Source: Carnobacterium_B sp040274945 (GTDB lineage: Bacteria; Bacillota; Bacilli; Lactobacillales; Carnobacteriaceae). Taken from it: DNA of 64,000 bases. This document shows positions 15,454-24,502 of the stretch, piece after piece; position 1 is the stretch's first letter; the number at the start of each line of letters is the position of its first letter. Both the position numbers and the translations under genes were made by a program. Location: contig NZ_JBEMAR010000006.1 in NCBI RefSeq assembly GCF_040274945.1, forward strand, positions 1 through 64,000. Direction: 5' to 3'. A model generated the notes under the pieces. The model saw only the letters and a list, made by a program, of their open reading frames with translations, made no database searches and was not told the origin of the DNA.

Positions 15454-17349
15454 CTATACCTGTACTTTTGCAATTTTTCCTTGTTCTACATAAACCATTA
15501 AAATCGAAATATCTGCTGGATTCACACCGCTAATACGGCTGGCTTGGGCAATTGTTTCAGGCTGAATTTTAATCAGCTTTTCCTTTGCCTCTGTAGCGAT
15601 ACCATTGATAGCAGCATAATCAATGTTTTCCGGTATACGTTTGTTTTCCATACGTTTTAACTTATCCACTTTTTGAGAAGCTTTAGCGATATATCCTTCG
15701 TATTTCACTTGAATTTCTACCTGTTCTTCTACGGCTAATGGAAGTTCATAGTCTCGAGGAACAAATGCTAAAAGATCTTGATATGAAACTTCTGGACGAC
15801 GCAAGAAGTCCTTAGCTAAAATACCGTCTTTTAATGGTGCTTGGTTGTTTTCAGTTAAATACGATTGGATTTCAACAGTTGGTTTCAAACGAATAGAACC
15901 TAGACGTTCTATTTCTTCTTCAAATTGAGCTTTTTTTGCTACAAAAGTATCGTAACGTTCTTTTGTTACTAGTCCTACTTCATGACCGATTTCAGTTAAT
16001 CTAAAATCTGCATTATCATGACGTAACAATAACCGGTATTCTGCACGAGATGTCAATAAACGATAAGGTTCATTCGTACCCTTTGTCACTAAATCATCAA
16101 TCATAACTCCGATATATCCTTCACTACGTTTCATTACAAAAGGTTCTTTCCCTTGCACTTTAAGTGCTGCATTGATACCCGCCATAATTCCTTGGCCTGC
16201 TGCTTCTTCATAACCGGAAGTTCCGTTCATTTGACCAGCGGTAAACAAGTTTTCAACTACTTTTGTTTCTAAAGAAGGACGTAATTGATGAGGCGTGACC
16301 ACATCGTATTCAATTGCATAGCCAGTACGCATCATTTCTGCGTTTTCCAACCCTTCGATTGAATGTATAATATCTTGTTGAACATCTTCTGGAAGGGAAG
16401 TTGATAAGCCTTGGACATAAACTTCTTCTGTATCGCGTCCTTCAGGTTCTAAAAACAATTGATGTCTTGGTTTGTCACTAAAACGGACAACTTTATCTTC
16501 AATTGATGGGCAGTAACGAGCGCCTACTCCTTCAACAATTCCTGTAAACATTGGTGCACGGTGAAGGTTATCTTGAATTTTTTGATGAGTTGATTCATTT
16601 GTATATGTTAACCAACATGATAATTGATCTTTTAAATAAGAACTGTTTGGTGTTTCATAACTAAAGTGATTCGCTTTTTTATCACCTGGTTGTTCTTCCG
16701 TCACACTGTAATCAATTGTTGAAGATTTGACTCTAGGAGGTGTTCCGGTTTTAAAACGATTTAATTCAAAGCCATTTTCGAGTAAACTTTCAGAAAGTTT
16801 AACAGATGGTTGCGAGTTATTTGGACCAGAAGAATATTTCAGTTCGCCAATGATAATTTGACCACGAGAAGACGTACCTGCTGTTAAAATAACTGCTTTA
16901 GATCGATAGATTGCACCAGTATTTGTGATGATTCCTTTGCATATACCGTCTTCAATAATTAGTTCATCAGCAATTCCTTGTCTTAAAACAAGATTTTCTG
17001 TTTCTTCAATGGTTTTTTTCATTTCATTTGCATACATAAATTTATCTGCTTGGGCGCGTAAAGCTCTAACAGCAGGTCCTTTACCGGTATTCAGCATTCT
17101 CATTTGAATATATGTTTTATCAATATTGCGGCCCATTTCACCACCAAGAGCATCAATTTCTCGAACGACAACACCTTTAGCCGGTCCTCCAATTGACGGA
17201 TTACAAGGCATAAAAGCAACCATATCTAGATTAATGGTAATTAAAAGCGTATGACTTCCCATTCTTGCTGCAGCTAGTGCAGCTTCTGATCCAGCATGAC
17301 CTGCACCAACAACAATTACATCAAAATTTCCAGCTTCATAATGATTCAT
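15454..17349 (-). CDS. mnmG: tRNA uridine-5-carboxymethylaminomethyl synthesis protein MnmG (GidA)
   Basis: FAD- and NADH-dependent partner of MnmE that installs the cmnm5 group on the wobble uridine of several tRNAs. The FAD-binding motif VGAGHAGSEA is at residues 15-24, the conserved CNPSIGGPAKG near residue 49 and the second GTPPR-containing region near 210; the C-terminal helical domain binds MnmE. Length 631 is normal. It is downstream of mnmE on the same strand, but a 320-base structured intergenic region separates them, longer than usual. Confidence 0.97.
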   Translation of the reverse strand: MNHYEAGNFDVIVVGAGHAGSEAALAAARMGSHTLLITINLDMVAFMPCNPSIGGPAKGVVVREIDALGGEMGRNIDKTYIQMRMLNTGKGPAVRALRAQADKFMYANEMKKTIEETENLVLRQGIADELIIEDGICKGIITNTGAIYRSKAVILTAGTSSRGQIIIGELKYSSGPNNSQPSVKLSESLLENGFELNRFKTGTPPRVKSSTIDYSVTEEQPGDKKANHFSYETPNSSYLKDQLSCWLTYTNESTHQKIQDNLHRAPMFTGIVEGVGARYCPSIEDKVVRFSDKPRHQLFLEPEGRDTEEVYVQGLSTSLPEDVQQDIIHSIEGLENAEMMRTGYAIEYDVVTPHQLRPSLETKVVENLFTAGQMNGTSGYEEAAGQGIMAGINAALKVQGKEPFVMKRSEGYIGVMIDDLVTKGTNEPYRLLTSRAEYRLLLRHDNADFRLTEIGHEVGLVTKERYDTFVAKKAQFEEEIERLGSIRLKPTVEIQSYLTENNQAPLKDGILAKDFLRRPEVSYQDLLAFVPRDYELPLAVEEQVEIQVKYEGYIAKASQKVDKLKRMENKRIPENIDYAAINGIATEAKEKLIKIQPETIAQASRISGVNPADISILMVYVEQGKIAKVQV

Positions 17350-17429
17350 TTAAACAATCCCTTCTTTCCAATCTTTCTCTTTGTTTATTTATGTCGAATT
17401 TATTTTTTGTTTTATTCATTGAGTTGAGT

Positions 17430-17671
17430 GACTTTTAGTTGAGCTTCACTTCCCAGACACTGGGCTATTTTCAAGATTTGACGCAATGCGCGGGATGCTC
17501 TTGCTTTCAATTCTTTAAAATTGCTGTGTGTCTAAATGGGAAGTTCAGCATCCTTTTAGTTGAGCTGCGTGTCTCATCCTCTCGAGAAAAAGATAAAACT
17601 TCTTCGGGGGAAAAACCCCCTACGAATTTTTCCAGTTTTCTTGTCGAGGATAAACGAGACACTCCGCATCC
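17430..17671. repeat. Structured palindromic intergenic element between mnmE and mnmG
   Basis: A 240-base non-coding stretch dense in inverted repeats. At 17569-17662 GTGTCTC / GAGACAC, ATCCTC / GAGGAT, AAAACT / AGTTTT, TCG / CGA and GGGGG / CCCCC nest into one long imperfect hairpin. At 17450-17552 ACTTCCCAGACAC and GTGTCTAAATGGGAAGT pair, as do GGATGCT and AGCATCC. The 14-mer CTTTTAGTTGAGCT recurs nearly intact twice. It resembles a MITE or a structured RNA. It is transcribed between mnmE and mnmG if they share a transcript. Confidence 0.6.
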
Positions 17672-19060
17672 TTATTTTCCTAGACAGAATTGGCTGAATA
17701 ATTGAGTCAGCAGTTCGTCTTGAACGCTGTCTCCAGTAATTTCGCCTAACAGATCCCAACAACGTGTCATATCTATTTGGATAAGATCAACTGGCATACC
17801 AGCTTCTACTCCATTAATGACTTCATCTAACGCCTCTTCTGCATCATTTAATAGCGCAATATGGCGTACATTAGATACATAAGTAGCATCACGTTCACCA
17901 GTTTGTCCAGTGAAAAAGAGAGCAGCTATTTTCTTTTCTAAAACATCTACACCAGATTTAGATAAAATAGAAGTCTTCACAATACTTTCTGGATCTACTA
18001 GCGTTTCTAGTTCAGTTAAATCCAATTTATTTGGTAAATCCATTTTATTTAAAATAATAATACGGTGGTGTTGGCTTGTTGCTTCAATTAATGCTTTATC
18101 TTCTATTGTTAAGGATTCGCTTTGGTTAAAGACCAACAATACTAAATCTGCATCGCTTAGGGCTTGACGGCTGCGTTCTACGCCAATGCGTTCAATAATA
18201 TCTTCTGTTTCGCGGATACCTGCTGTGTCAATCAATTTTAATGGAACACCTTTAACACTGATGTATTCTTCAATGACATCTCGTGTGGTACCAGCGATAT
18301 CTGTAACAATGGCTTTCTCTTCATCCAATAGGTAATTTAATAAGCTTGATTTCCCAACATTTGGTCGTCCAATAATAGCTGTTGCAAGACCTTCTCTTAA
18401 AATTTTCCCTTGACTAGCCGTTTCTAGCAACTGTTGAATGGAAGCTTTAACTATTTTAGCTTTTTCAATCAATAATTTTGAAGTCATTTCTTCAACATCA
18501 TCGTACTCAGGATAATCGATATTCACTTCTACTTGAGCTAATGTATCTAATATGTCTAGACGCAAATTGCGAATTAAATTAGATAAATTTCCATCTAATT
18601 GTTTTAATGCAACATGCATAGCTCTGTCTGTTTTAGCCCGTATCAAATCCATTACTGCTTCTGCTTGAGACAAGTCGATTCGTCCATTCAAGAAAGCCCG
18701 TTTTGTAAATTCACCAGGTTCAGCTAAGCGAGCGCCATTTTGTAAAACACATTGCAAAACTTGATTGACAGAAGTAATCCCCCCATGGCAATTGATTTCA
18801 ACGACATCTTCTCTAGTAAAGGTTCTGGGTTCACGCATAACAGATACCATTACTTCATCGATCGTTTCATTCGTTTTTGGATTTTCAATGTGACCATAGT
18901 GAATAGTATGACTCTTTTGTTCAGCAAGTGCTTTTGAACCAGATTTATATACGCGATCTGCAATTTCAATAGCTTGTTCCCCACTCAACCTTACTATCCC
19001 TATTGCCCCTTCGCCAGGAGGCGTCGAAATAGCTGCAATTGTTTCAAATTCTAATGTCAC
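17672..19060 (-). CDS. mnmE: tRNA modification GTPase MnmE (TrmE)
   Basis: Potassium-activated GTPase that acts with MnmG on wobble-uridine modification. The N-terminal formyl-THF-binding domain (1-118) is followed by helical regions and an inserted G domain (about 220-380) with GRPNVGKSS, DIAGTTRD, DTAGI and NKMD motifs. The C-terminal CLGK (459-462) carries the essential cysteine. Length 462 is normal. In most relatives jag lies just upstream; here about 14 kb of other genes intervene. Confidence 0.97.
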   Translation of the reverse strand: MTLEFETIAAISTPPGEGAIGIVRLSGEQAIEIADRVYKSGSKALAEQKSHTIHYGHIENPKTNETIDEVMVSVMREPRTFTREDVVEINCHGGITSVNQVLQCVLQNGARLAEPGEFTKRAFLNGRIDLSQAEAVMDLIRAKTDRAMHVALKQLDGNLSNLIRNLRLDILDTLAQVEVNIDYPEYDDVEEMTSKLLIEKAKIVKASIQQLLETASQGKILREGLATAIIGRPNVGKSSLLNYLLDEEKAIVTDIAGTTRDVIEEYISVKGVPLKLIDTAGIRETEDIIERIGVERSRQALSDADLVLLVFNQSESLTIEDKALIEATSQHHRIIILNKMDLPNKLDLTELETLVDPESIVKTSILSKSGVDVLEKKIAALFFTGQTGERDATYVSNVRHIALLNDAEEALDEVINGVEAGMPVDLIQIDMTRCWDLLGEITGDSVQDELLTQLFSQFCLGK

Positions 19061-19089
19061 GCTCTCTCACTCCTTCTATTTTTTTGCAC

Positions 19090-19145
19090 GAAAAAAGTGC
19101 CCACTCCACCCTTTTGTTTTTTACAAAAGGAATGGAAAGCACTTT
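19090..19145 (-). terminator. Terminator between DUF3891 gene and mnmE
   Basis: Minus-strand outer arms AAGTGC / GCACTT and inner CCTTTTGT / ACAAAAGG with a six-T tail; lies between the DUF3891 stop and the mnmE start. Confidence 0.75.
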
Positions 19146-19271
19146 GACTACTTTTATCATTCAGATAAGTTATTTAATTTTCAGTATATTTAGTGTTAAT
19201 TTGTTGCTCCGTTAAGACTATACAAGTTCTCTAACTATTTGTCAATAACTTCAGTTGACTTTATTTATGAT

Positions 19272-20039
19272 TTACTTTGCTGATTTAACACTGATCTGTA
19301 CTTCTTCGTACTCTGCTTCATTGTAGCTATCTAATAGACCCTTTTCCATAATCGCTGCTTTAGAAACTACTTTTTGAATCAATCTACTATTAATAGAACC
19401 TTCAAAAGGGAAAACTTTTAATGCAATCGTCTGTTCATCGATCCAGCTCGGCTGCATATTCGTTTCATTTAACCCTAGTTCTTCAGATAACGAAAGTCCT
19501 TTTTTAAAAAATGGATGAATCGATTCTTCAGTGGCTCCAGGTTCGTTGACACATGCATAAACAGATAGCGTATCTCCTAATGCCAGTAAAGCGTAATGGA
19601 AATCAAAAATACGTTTATCAAAATGATCCAACGCAGCAATGATTCGATTTTTCCGTTCTTCTTCTTGTTTAAGAAATGCCTGTGATTCTTTGGATGAATC
19701 TTTTAGAAAGAATTGAGTATAATGTCTGCTGCAAAGTAATGCTGCATAAGCATCAACTTTTTCAACTTCATCGATGCCGTAAGTATAAAAAATAATCTTT
19801 GGTGCTTTTGGAAAATCAAAGAGTGAATAAGGAGCTTGCTTTTTATCATTCCAAAAGGGACTTTTATCAAGAAATTCCCATCCATAGTCATGCATACGAA
19901 TAGCATAATCTACTGAATTTCTTAGCTCTTCCCCTTGAAACAACGTTTTTTTCCATTGAGCCATAACATCTCCCGCGAATTGAGCATGGTTCTTTTGTTC
20001 AATCATAACAAAATCATTTTCCCGTTCTCTAATAATCAT
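19272..20039 (-). CDS. DUF3891 family protein
   Basis: A 255-residue cytosolic protein. The N-terminal MIIRE...QKNHAQFAGDVMAQW and the HDYGWEFLD segment (HD near residue 50) match the look of the DUF3891 family, which has conserved His and Asp residues reminiscent of HD-type hydrolases. No transmembrane segment or signal peptide. Function unknown. It is the first of several accessory genes inserted between mnmE and jag, on the same strand but about 100 bases from the ASCH gene. Confidence 0.65.
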   Translation of the reverse strand: MIIRERENDFVMIEQKNHAQFAGDVMAQWKKTLFQGEELRNSVDYAIRMHDYGWEFLDKSPFWNDKKQAPYSLFDFPKAPKIIFYTYGIDEVEKVDAYAALLCSRHYTQFFLKDSSKESQAFLKQEEERKNRIIAALDHFDKRIFDFHYALLALGDTLSVYACVNEPGATEESIHPFFKKGLSLSEELGLNETNMQPSWIDEQTIALKVFPFEGSINSRLIQKVVSKAAIMEKGLLDSYNEAEYEEVQISVKSAK

Positions 20040-20143
20040 AATGACGCACCCTTTCTACTTGTTTCAATTAGCCGTCCTCTAAAATCTTCATTCCTTCTGA
20101 CGACTGTTTCGCTTTTCATTATACCATTATTTTTAACTTCCAC

Positions 20144-20584
20144 TTATTTATATATCACTTCAAATTCTTCACACACGACAAGAATATTGTCATGAAAGAC
20201 TAATCCGCTTTGCTTATAAGATTTTGCAAAAAAGTCTTCGTGGACTTCTCTCCAATACCTCAGCGAGCGATCTCCTTCACCTTCTTTAAATGCATGTTCT
20301 TCGGGTACTTCTAAAAACGGGACCACGGACACTTTTATCGTCTTTGTGATGCAGACAGCCTCTTCATTAGCATCCAGTATGATGTTTAACTCTCCTACTT
20401 CGGGTAAAGCTTCGTTTTCGATCGCGTATTCTTCATAGGCAGAAGCTGTAGCTGTTTTTACCTGTTCAATGGTTAAACGTGCTAATTCATCTGGTACTAC
20501 GCCGTAGCTCCAAGCTTGATACGATTGATTTTGATACTCTGGACATACTGAAATAAATTTCTGCCACATTTGCTGTGCTTTCAT
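20144..20584 (-). CDS. ASCH domain protein
   Basis: A 146-residue protein with the ASCH-type fold signature: an N-terminal helix with SYQAWSYGVVPDELARL, a segment TIEQVKTATASAYEEYA, beta strands around GELNIILD and KVSVVPF, and the closing FKEGEGDRSLRYWREVHEDFF. ASCH proteins are PUA-like and are proposed to bind RNA or nucleosides; the cellular role here is not known. It lies 17 bases from the TraX-like gene on the same strand, so the two are probably co-transcribed. Confidence 0.85.
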   Translation of the reverse strand: MKAQQMWQKFISVCPEYQNQSYQAWSYGVVPDELARLTIEQVKTATASAYEEYAIENEALPEVGELNIILDANEEAVCITKTIKVSVVPFLEVPEEHAFKEGEGDRSLRYWREVHEDFFAKSYKQSGLVFHDNILVVCEEFEVIYK

Positions 20585-20600
20585 AATATGTACTCCTTTC

Positions 20601-21203
20601 TTATAAACTAAATTTAATAGCCAATAAAATTAATTGATGCAACGGGTAGTAGAGGTAACCAAAAACTTTCGGCATTTTTTTAGTCTCCATATAAGTGTCT
20701 ATTATTAGTAGAAAAATGGCTAAACAGGCAAATATTTGGATAGACGGCCAGACAAAAACGTGCAACACCAGAAAGAGTATTACTCCAAGTGGCTTATGAA
20801 TGAATACCATACAATAAATCGCCCATCCTAATAAAAAACCATATATTCCATACTCACAAAAATAACTTAGTGCTAATGCTAGAACAAAAAAACGCTTATC
20901 TTTAATCGAAAGTGCTACCAGAGCCAATGTAAATAATATATTAAACACTGTTCCAGAATAAAAACTGATTGGAATCGTTAAAATACCTGTGCCAATCAAT
21001 TTCAAAAAGTACTTTTTGAAATTACTGGTATTTTTAGTTCCTTGAATCGTTGTGTATAGAAAACAGGGAAAAGCTATTCTTCCTATGATACGAAGCCAAA
21101 TGAGTTCAGGATACAAGTAATAACCGATATGATCGATTGTCATTGTAATAATTCCAATCCATTTGATTGCATTGATCTTGTTGTAACTTTCCACATGTGT
21201 CAT
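20601..21203 (-). CDS. TraX family membrane protein
   Basis: A 200-residue polytopic membrane protein with six or so hydrophobic segments. The start KINAIKWIGIITMTIDHIG, with Asp-His in the first membrane helix, and IGRIAFPCFLY are typical of the TraX family. F-plasmid TraX acetylates pilin, but chromosomal Firmicute homologues occur outside conjugation loci and resemble acyltransferases; no transfer genes are nearby here. Probably co-transcribed with the downstream ASCH gene. Confidence 0.85.
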   Translation of the reverse strand: MTHVESYNKINAIKWIGIITMTIDHIGYYLYPELIWLRIIGRIAFPCFLYTTIQGTKNTSNFKKYFLKLIGTGILTIPISFYSGTVFNILFTLALVALSIKDKRFFVLALALSYFCEYGIYGFLLGWAIYCMVFIHKPLGVILFLVLHVFVWPSIQIFACLAIFLLIIDTYMETKKMPKVFGYLYYPLHQLILLAIKFSL

Positions 21204-21587
21204 TTCAGCCCTCCATCGCAGTTCGTCCTTTATTTATAAGTATTTACTACTATTAACATACACCTTAACACGGCTTCTTTCATGTAAATTTTACAAAATA
21301 AAATTACAGATTAAGTCATATTTTACATGAATTTACTTCTTTTGTATTGTTCCGGTAATGAAACTCTTGAAATAATACAGAATGAATAAGAAACGATGAC
21401 GAATGCCCTAAAGGCCTTTTAATTTTTTTTTACCGTGGTAGGATAGCATTTGTTGAAGGAACAACCCTTCATTTTTAATAGCATTTAGAGATTGTATGGA
21501 ACATTGTCGCTCAGAATCCACAGTCAACTTCTCTTACAGTAGGTAGGAAACAAACTATATTTAACCAATAAAGGAGATCAACAAAAA
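21204..21587 (+). promoter_or_regulatory. Long upstream region of the LysM/3D gene
   Basis: 384 bases without a gene. CATGTAAA and TTTACATG at about 21281-21329 form an inverted repeat. Near 21340-21380 weak promoter-like sequence precedes a leader of about 200 bases containing GCCCTAAAGGCC followed by TTTTAATTTTTTTT and a GAAGG / CCTTC hairpin (21454-21470). I do not recognise a known riboswitch. AAAGGAGATC at 21571-21580 is the ribosome site of the next gene. Confidence 0.4.
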
Positions 21588-22448
21588 ATGAAAAATTTTA
21601 AATCGAAATTATTTGTAGCAAGCGCAACTTTAGCTTTAACAGGTGTCATGGCCGTTTCAAATCCAACAGAAGCTTCTGCTGCTGAGTTTACTTCTAGCAC
21701 TTGGGAAGCTCGTTCAGTAGATGAGATCAAACAAGATCTTAAAAGCACTGAAGACGGAAGCACTGAATACACTATCCAATGGGGCGATACATTATCGTCT
21801 GTAGCCTTGGCAACTGATTTATCTATTAATGATTTAGTAAACGTAAATGATATAAATAATGCAAACACTATTTATAGTGGCAACACTATTTCTTTATCTG
21901 CTGACCAATCAACTGTTACTATTGAAACACCTGAAGAAACTAAAAGCTATGATGTTAGTGCTCCAGAAGTTGTAGAAGTAGAGCCTGTTGAAGAAGCTCC
22001 AGTTGTCGAAGAACAAGCTCCTGCTGCTGAAGAAGCACCAGTTGTTGAAGAACAAGCTCCCGTTGCTGAAGAAGCACCGGTTGTTGAAGAACAACAAGCT
22101 CCTGCTGCTGAAACTGCACCAGTCGTTGAAGAACAAGCCCCTGCTGCTGAAACTGCACAATCTGGTAAAACAGTTACTGTTGAAGCAACAGCTTATTCAA
22201 CAAATCAACCTGAATTGAGTGATACTACTGCAACTGGAATCAACTTGAATGAAAATCCAAAAGTGATCGCTGTTGACCCAAGTGTTATTCCATTAGGTTC
22301 AACTGTCTACATTCCAGGCCAAGGTACGTTTATTGCTGGTGACACTGGTAGTGCCATCAAAGGAAACCGTATTGATGTTCACATGACTGATTTAAACCAA
22401 GCATTAGCTTTTGGTAGACAAACAATGGAAGTTCAAATTTTAAACTAA
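21588..22448 (+). CDS. Secreted LysM and 3D-domain cell-wall protein
   Basis: A 286-residue exported protein: signal peptide (1-31, ending TEASAA), one LysM domain (about 61-105, YTIQWGDTLSSVA) that binds peptidoglycan, an acidic spacer (about 125-195) of repeated APVVEEQAPAAE-type units, and a C-terminal 3D domain (about 200-286) with the aspartates of IAVDPSVIP, AGDTG and RIDVHM. 3D domains form the catalytic fold of MltA/RpfB-like lytic enzymes, so a muralytic role is likely. It is monocistronic with its own long leader and terminator. Confidence 0.9.
   Translation: MKNFKSKLFVASATLALTGVMAVSNPTEASAAEFTSSTWEARSVDEIKQDLKSTEDGSTEYTIQWGDTLSSVALATDLSINDLVNVNDINNANTIYSGNTISLSADQSTVTIETPEETKSYDVSAPEVVEVEPVEEAPVVEEQAPAAEEAPVVEEQAPVAEEAPVVEEQQAPAAETAPVVEEQAPAAETAQSGKTVTVEATAYSTNQPELSDTTATGINLNENPKVIAVDPSVIPLGSTVYIPGQGTFIAGDTGSAIKGNRIDVHMTDLNQALAFGRQTMEVQILN
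21985..22155 (+). repeat. Tandem repeats coding for an acidic Ala/Pro/Glu linker
   Basis: About five imperfect units of roughly 36-39 bases encode variants of APVVEEQAPAAEE within the LysM/3D gene. In-frame units suggest length variation between strains by slipped-strand mispairing. Confidence 0.8.
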
Positions 22449-22499
22449 TACCTCTAAATTAAATTTATTCATATCCCCCAGATGTTGAATAATTAAAAA

Positions 22500-22539
22500 G
22501 ATCCACCTAAAAGAGTTTAATCTTTTAGGTGGATTTTTT
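22500..22539. terminator. Shared terminator, LysM/3D gene and ade
   Basis: GATCCACCTAAAAGA / TCTTTTAGGTGGATTTTTTG between convergent genes; T runs on both strands. Confidence 0.9.
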
Positions 22540-22540
22540 G

Positions 22541-24298
22541 TTACTTATTTATGGCTTGAATAGCTATGTGAGCAGACTGCTCAAAATCAAATAATCCTAA
22601 ATCGGTTAATTTTAATTTTGGAATAACCGGAAGGGTTAAAAAGGATAATGTCAAAAACGGATTAAAATTTAATTCTTCTCCAATAGTGGCGACTGCCTGA
22701 TTCAGTTCTTTTAAATTTTGGTTAACAACTAAATAATCTGATTCCGTCATTAATCCCGCTACAGGTAACGCTAATGAAGCGAGTACTTCTTTTCCTGCTA
22801 CTACAGCTAAACCACCATTGGTTCTGATGACTTGTTCAACCGCCTTTAGTATTTCCTGATCGGAAGTTCCCACTGCTACGATATTGTGTGAATCATGTGC
22901 CACAGTTGTAGCAATTGCTCCTTTAGTTAAACGGAACCCTTTTACAATACCTAACCCGACATGATTGGTTCCGTTATGTCGTTCAATAACAACGATTTTC
23001 AACTGATCATTCTGGGTTGAAGGGATAAAACAGTCGTTTTTAACTGTGACATTTTCTTTTAAATGATTCGTCACTAGACTATTGGGAATGATTCCGATCA
23101 CGTTACACAAAGAATCAGTTAAGGGTATCGCCAATGCTGCTGTTGTTAATTCTTGGGTGTTTATTTTTGCTAAATCCGCGCCAATAAGCTTTTTTTCCAC
23201 ATTAGTCTCAAATAAACTATTAGTCAAATTCCCACTATCTGAAATCATAACCCCTTTTTTATACACTTGATTAATAGCAACAGTTTCTAAATCGTCCAAA
23301 ATCAAAAAATCAGCTTGGTAACCTGGAGCAATAGCTCCTAAATGTTTCAAATTAAAACATTCTGCTGTATTTAGCGTTCCCATTTGAATAGCCGTTATAG
23401 GGTCTAGTCCTTTTTGAATAGCTAAACGTACGATATGGTCGATGCTCCCCTCTGCTAATAAATCATCAATCAATTTATCATCTGTAACAAACAAGCACCT
23501 TCTAGCATTTTTTGCTGTTACGGCAGGTAATAAAGCCATTAAGTCTTTAGCTACTGTTCCTTCTCGAATCATTAAGTACATACCCAAGTCTAAACGGTCT
23601 TTTGCTTCTTGTGCATCAATACTCTCATGATCTGTCCGAATTCCAGCTGCTAAATAGATGTTTAATTCTTCTCTAGTCAAACCGGCAGCATGCCCATCTA
23701 TGAAACCATCTGCTTCTTGCACCATAGCAATTTTATCCATCATAACGCTGTCGCCATTTTTTACAGAGAAAAAATCCATAACTTCCGCTAATCCTAGTAC
23801 TTCTGGCTCTGATAAGAAAGGTTCAAGTTGTTCGGCGTTCAATAGTGCACCGTTATTTTCAAATGCTGTTGCTGGGACGCAAGAAGATAACATAACATAA
23901 ATATCCATTGGCAAGTTTTTTGCTTCTTCTAGCATAAACTGAATGCCATCCACTCCAGCTACATTAGCAATTTCATGCGGATCCGTAATAACACTGGTTA
24001 CGCCATGTTGCAGTACGACTTTCGAGAATTCTTTTGGTGTTAACAATGAACTTTCAATATGGACATGTCCGTCAATAAACCCTGGTACAATAATTTTATT
24101 TTGAGCATCAATTGTTTCAACTCCGTCATATGAGCCTATTCCAACAATCATCCCTTCTGTTATCGCAATATCTCCACTCATGAATTCACCCGTAAATACG
24201 TTTACGATTGTTCCATTTTTGATAACTAAATCAGCTGGTACTTTTTTTGCTGCTACTTTGATTCTTTTTTCCAATGTTCCAGTTTCTACATTTCTCAA
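22541..24298 (-). CDS. ade: Adenine deaminase
   Basis: Metal-dependent amidohydrolase that turns adenine into hypoxanthine for purine salvage. The metal site HVHIESSLLTP is near residue 80, followed by DPHEIANVAGV, GHAAGL and TDHES, all hallmarks of Ade; the C-terminal domain has the VAHDSHNIVAVG motif. Length 585 is standard. It is divergent from treR, with 200 bases between, and ends against a shared terminator. It may cooperate with guaB and purA in purine balancing, but no purine regulator site was recognised. Confidence 0.95.
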   Translation of the reverse strand: MRNVETGTLEKRIKVAAKKVPADLVIKNGTIVNVFTGEFMSGDIAITEGMIVGIGSYDGVETIDAQNKIIVPGFIDGHVHIESSLLTPKEFSKVVLQHGVTSVITDPHEIANVAGVDGIQFMLEEAKNLPMDIYVMLSSCVPATAFENNGALLNAEQLEPFLSEPEVLGLAEVMDFFSVKNGDSVMMDKIAMVQEADGFIDGHAAGLTREELNIYLAAGIRTDHESIDAQEAKDRLDLGMYLMIREGTVAKDLMALLPAVTAKNARRCLFVTDDKLIDDLLAEGSIDHIVRLAIQKGLDPITAIQMGTLNTAECFNLKHLGAIAPGYQADFLILDDLETVAINQVYKKGVMISDSGNLTNSLFETNVEKKLIGADLAKINTQELTTAALAIPLTDSLCNVIGIIPNSLVTNHLKENVTVKNDCFIPSTQNDQLKIVVIERHNGTNHVGLGIVKGFRLTKGAIATTVAHDSHNIVAVGTSDQEILKAVEQVIRTNGGLAVVAGKEVLASLALPVAGLMTESDYLVVNQNLKELNQAVATIGEELNFNPFLTLSFLTLPVIPKLKLTDLGLFDFEQSAHIAIQAINK

Positions 24299-24425
24299 AT
24301 CAATTGCCCCCTCGTAATGTATACACTATTGCGCTTTTATATTCTTACAATAATACACTAGCAAGGTTTAAACACAACTTTTTTCCTAATTTCCCTGACT
24401 ATTTTTTCCTTGTTCTACTTAAATA

Positions 24426-24475
24426 AGTGTTAGCATTTACAAGTTTTTCTTAAGGGATTATGCTAAAATGTAAGC
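24426..24475 (+). promoter_or_regulatory. Possible treR promoter
   Basis: TTTACA, 17 bases, TATGCT, the latter extended to TATGCTAAAAT, about 30 bases ahead of the treR start. Weak agreement with consensus. Confidence 0.4.
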
Positions 24476-24502
24476 TAAGGATAGGAAATGTGAGGAATCC
24501 AT

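Noticed and set aside
17574..17762. Small minus-strand ORF overlapping the end of mnmE and the palindromic element
   Set aside because: It is out of frame with mnmE and arises from the repeat sequence; no ribosome site.
21909..22218. Several ORFs on both strands within the 3D-protein gene
   Set aside because: They are by-products of the tandem Ala/Pro/Glu repeats in other frames.
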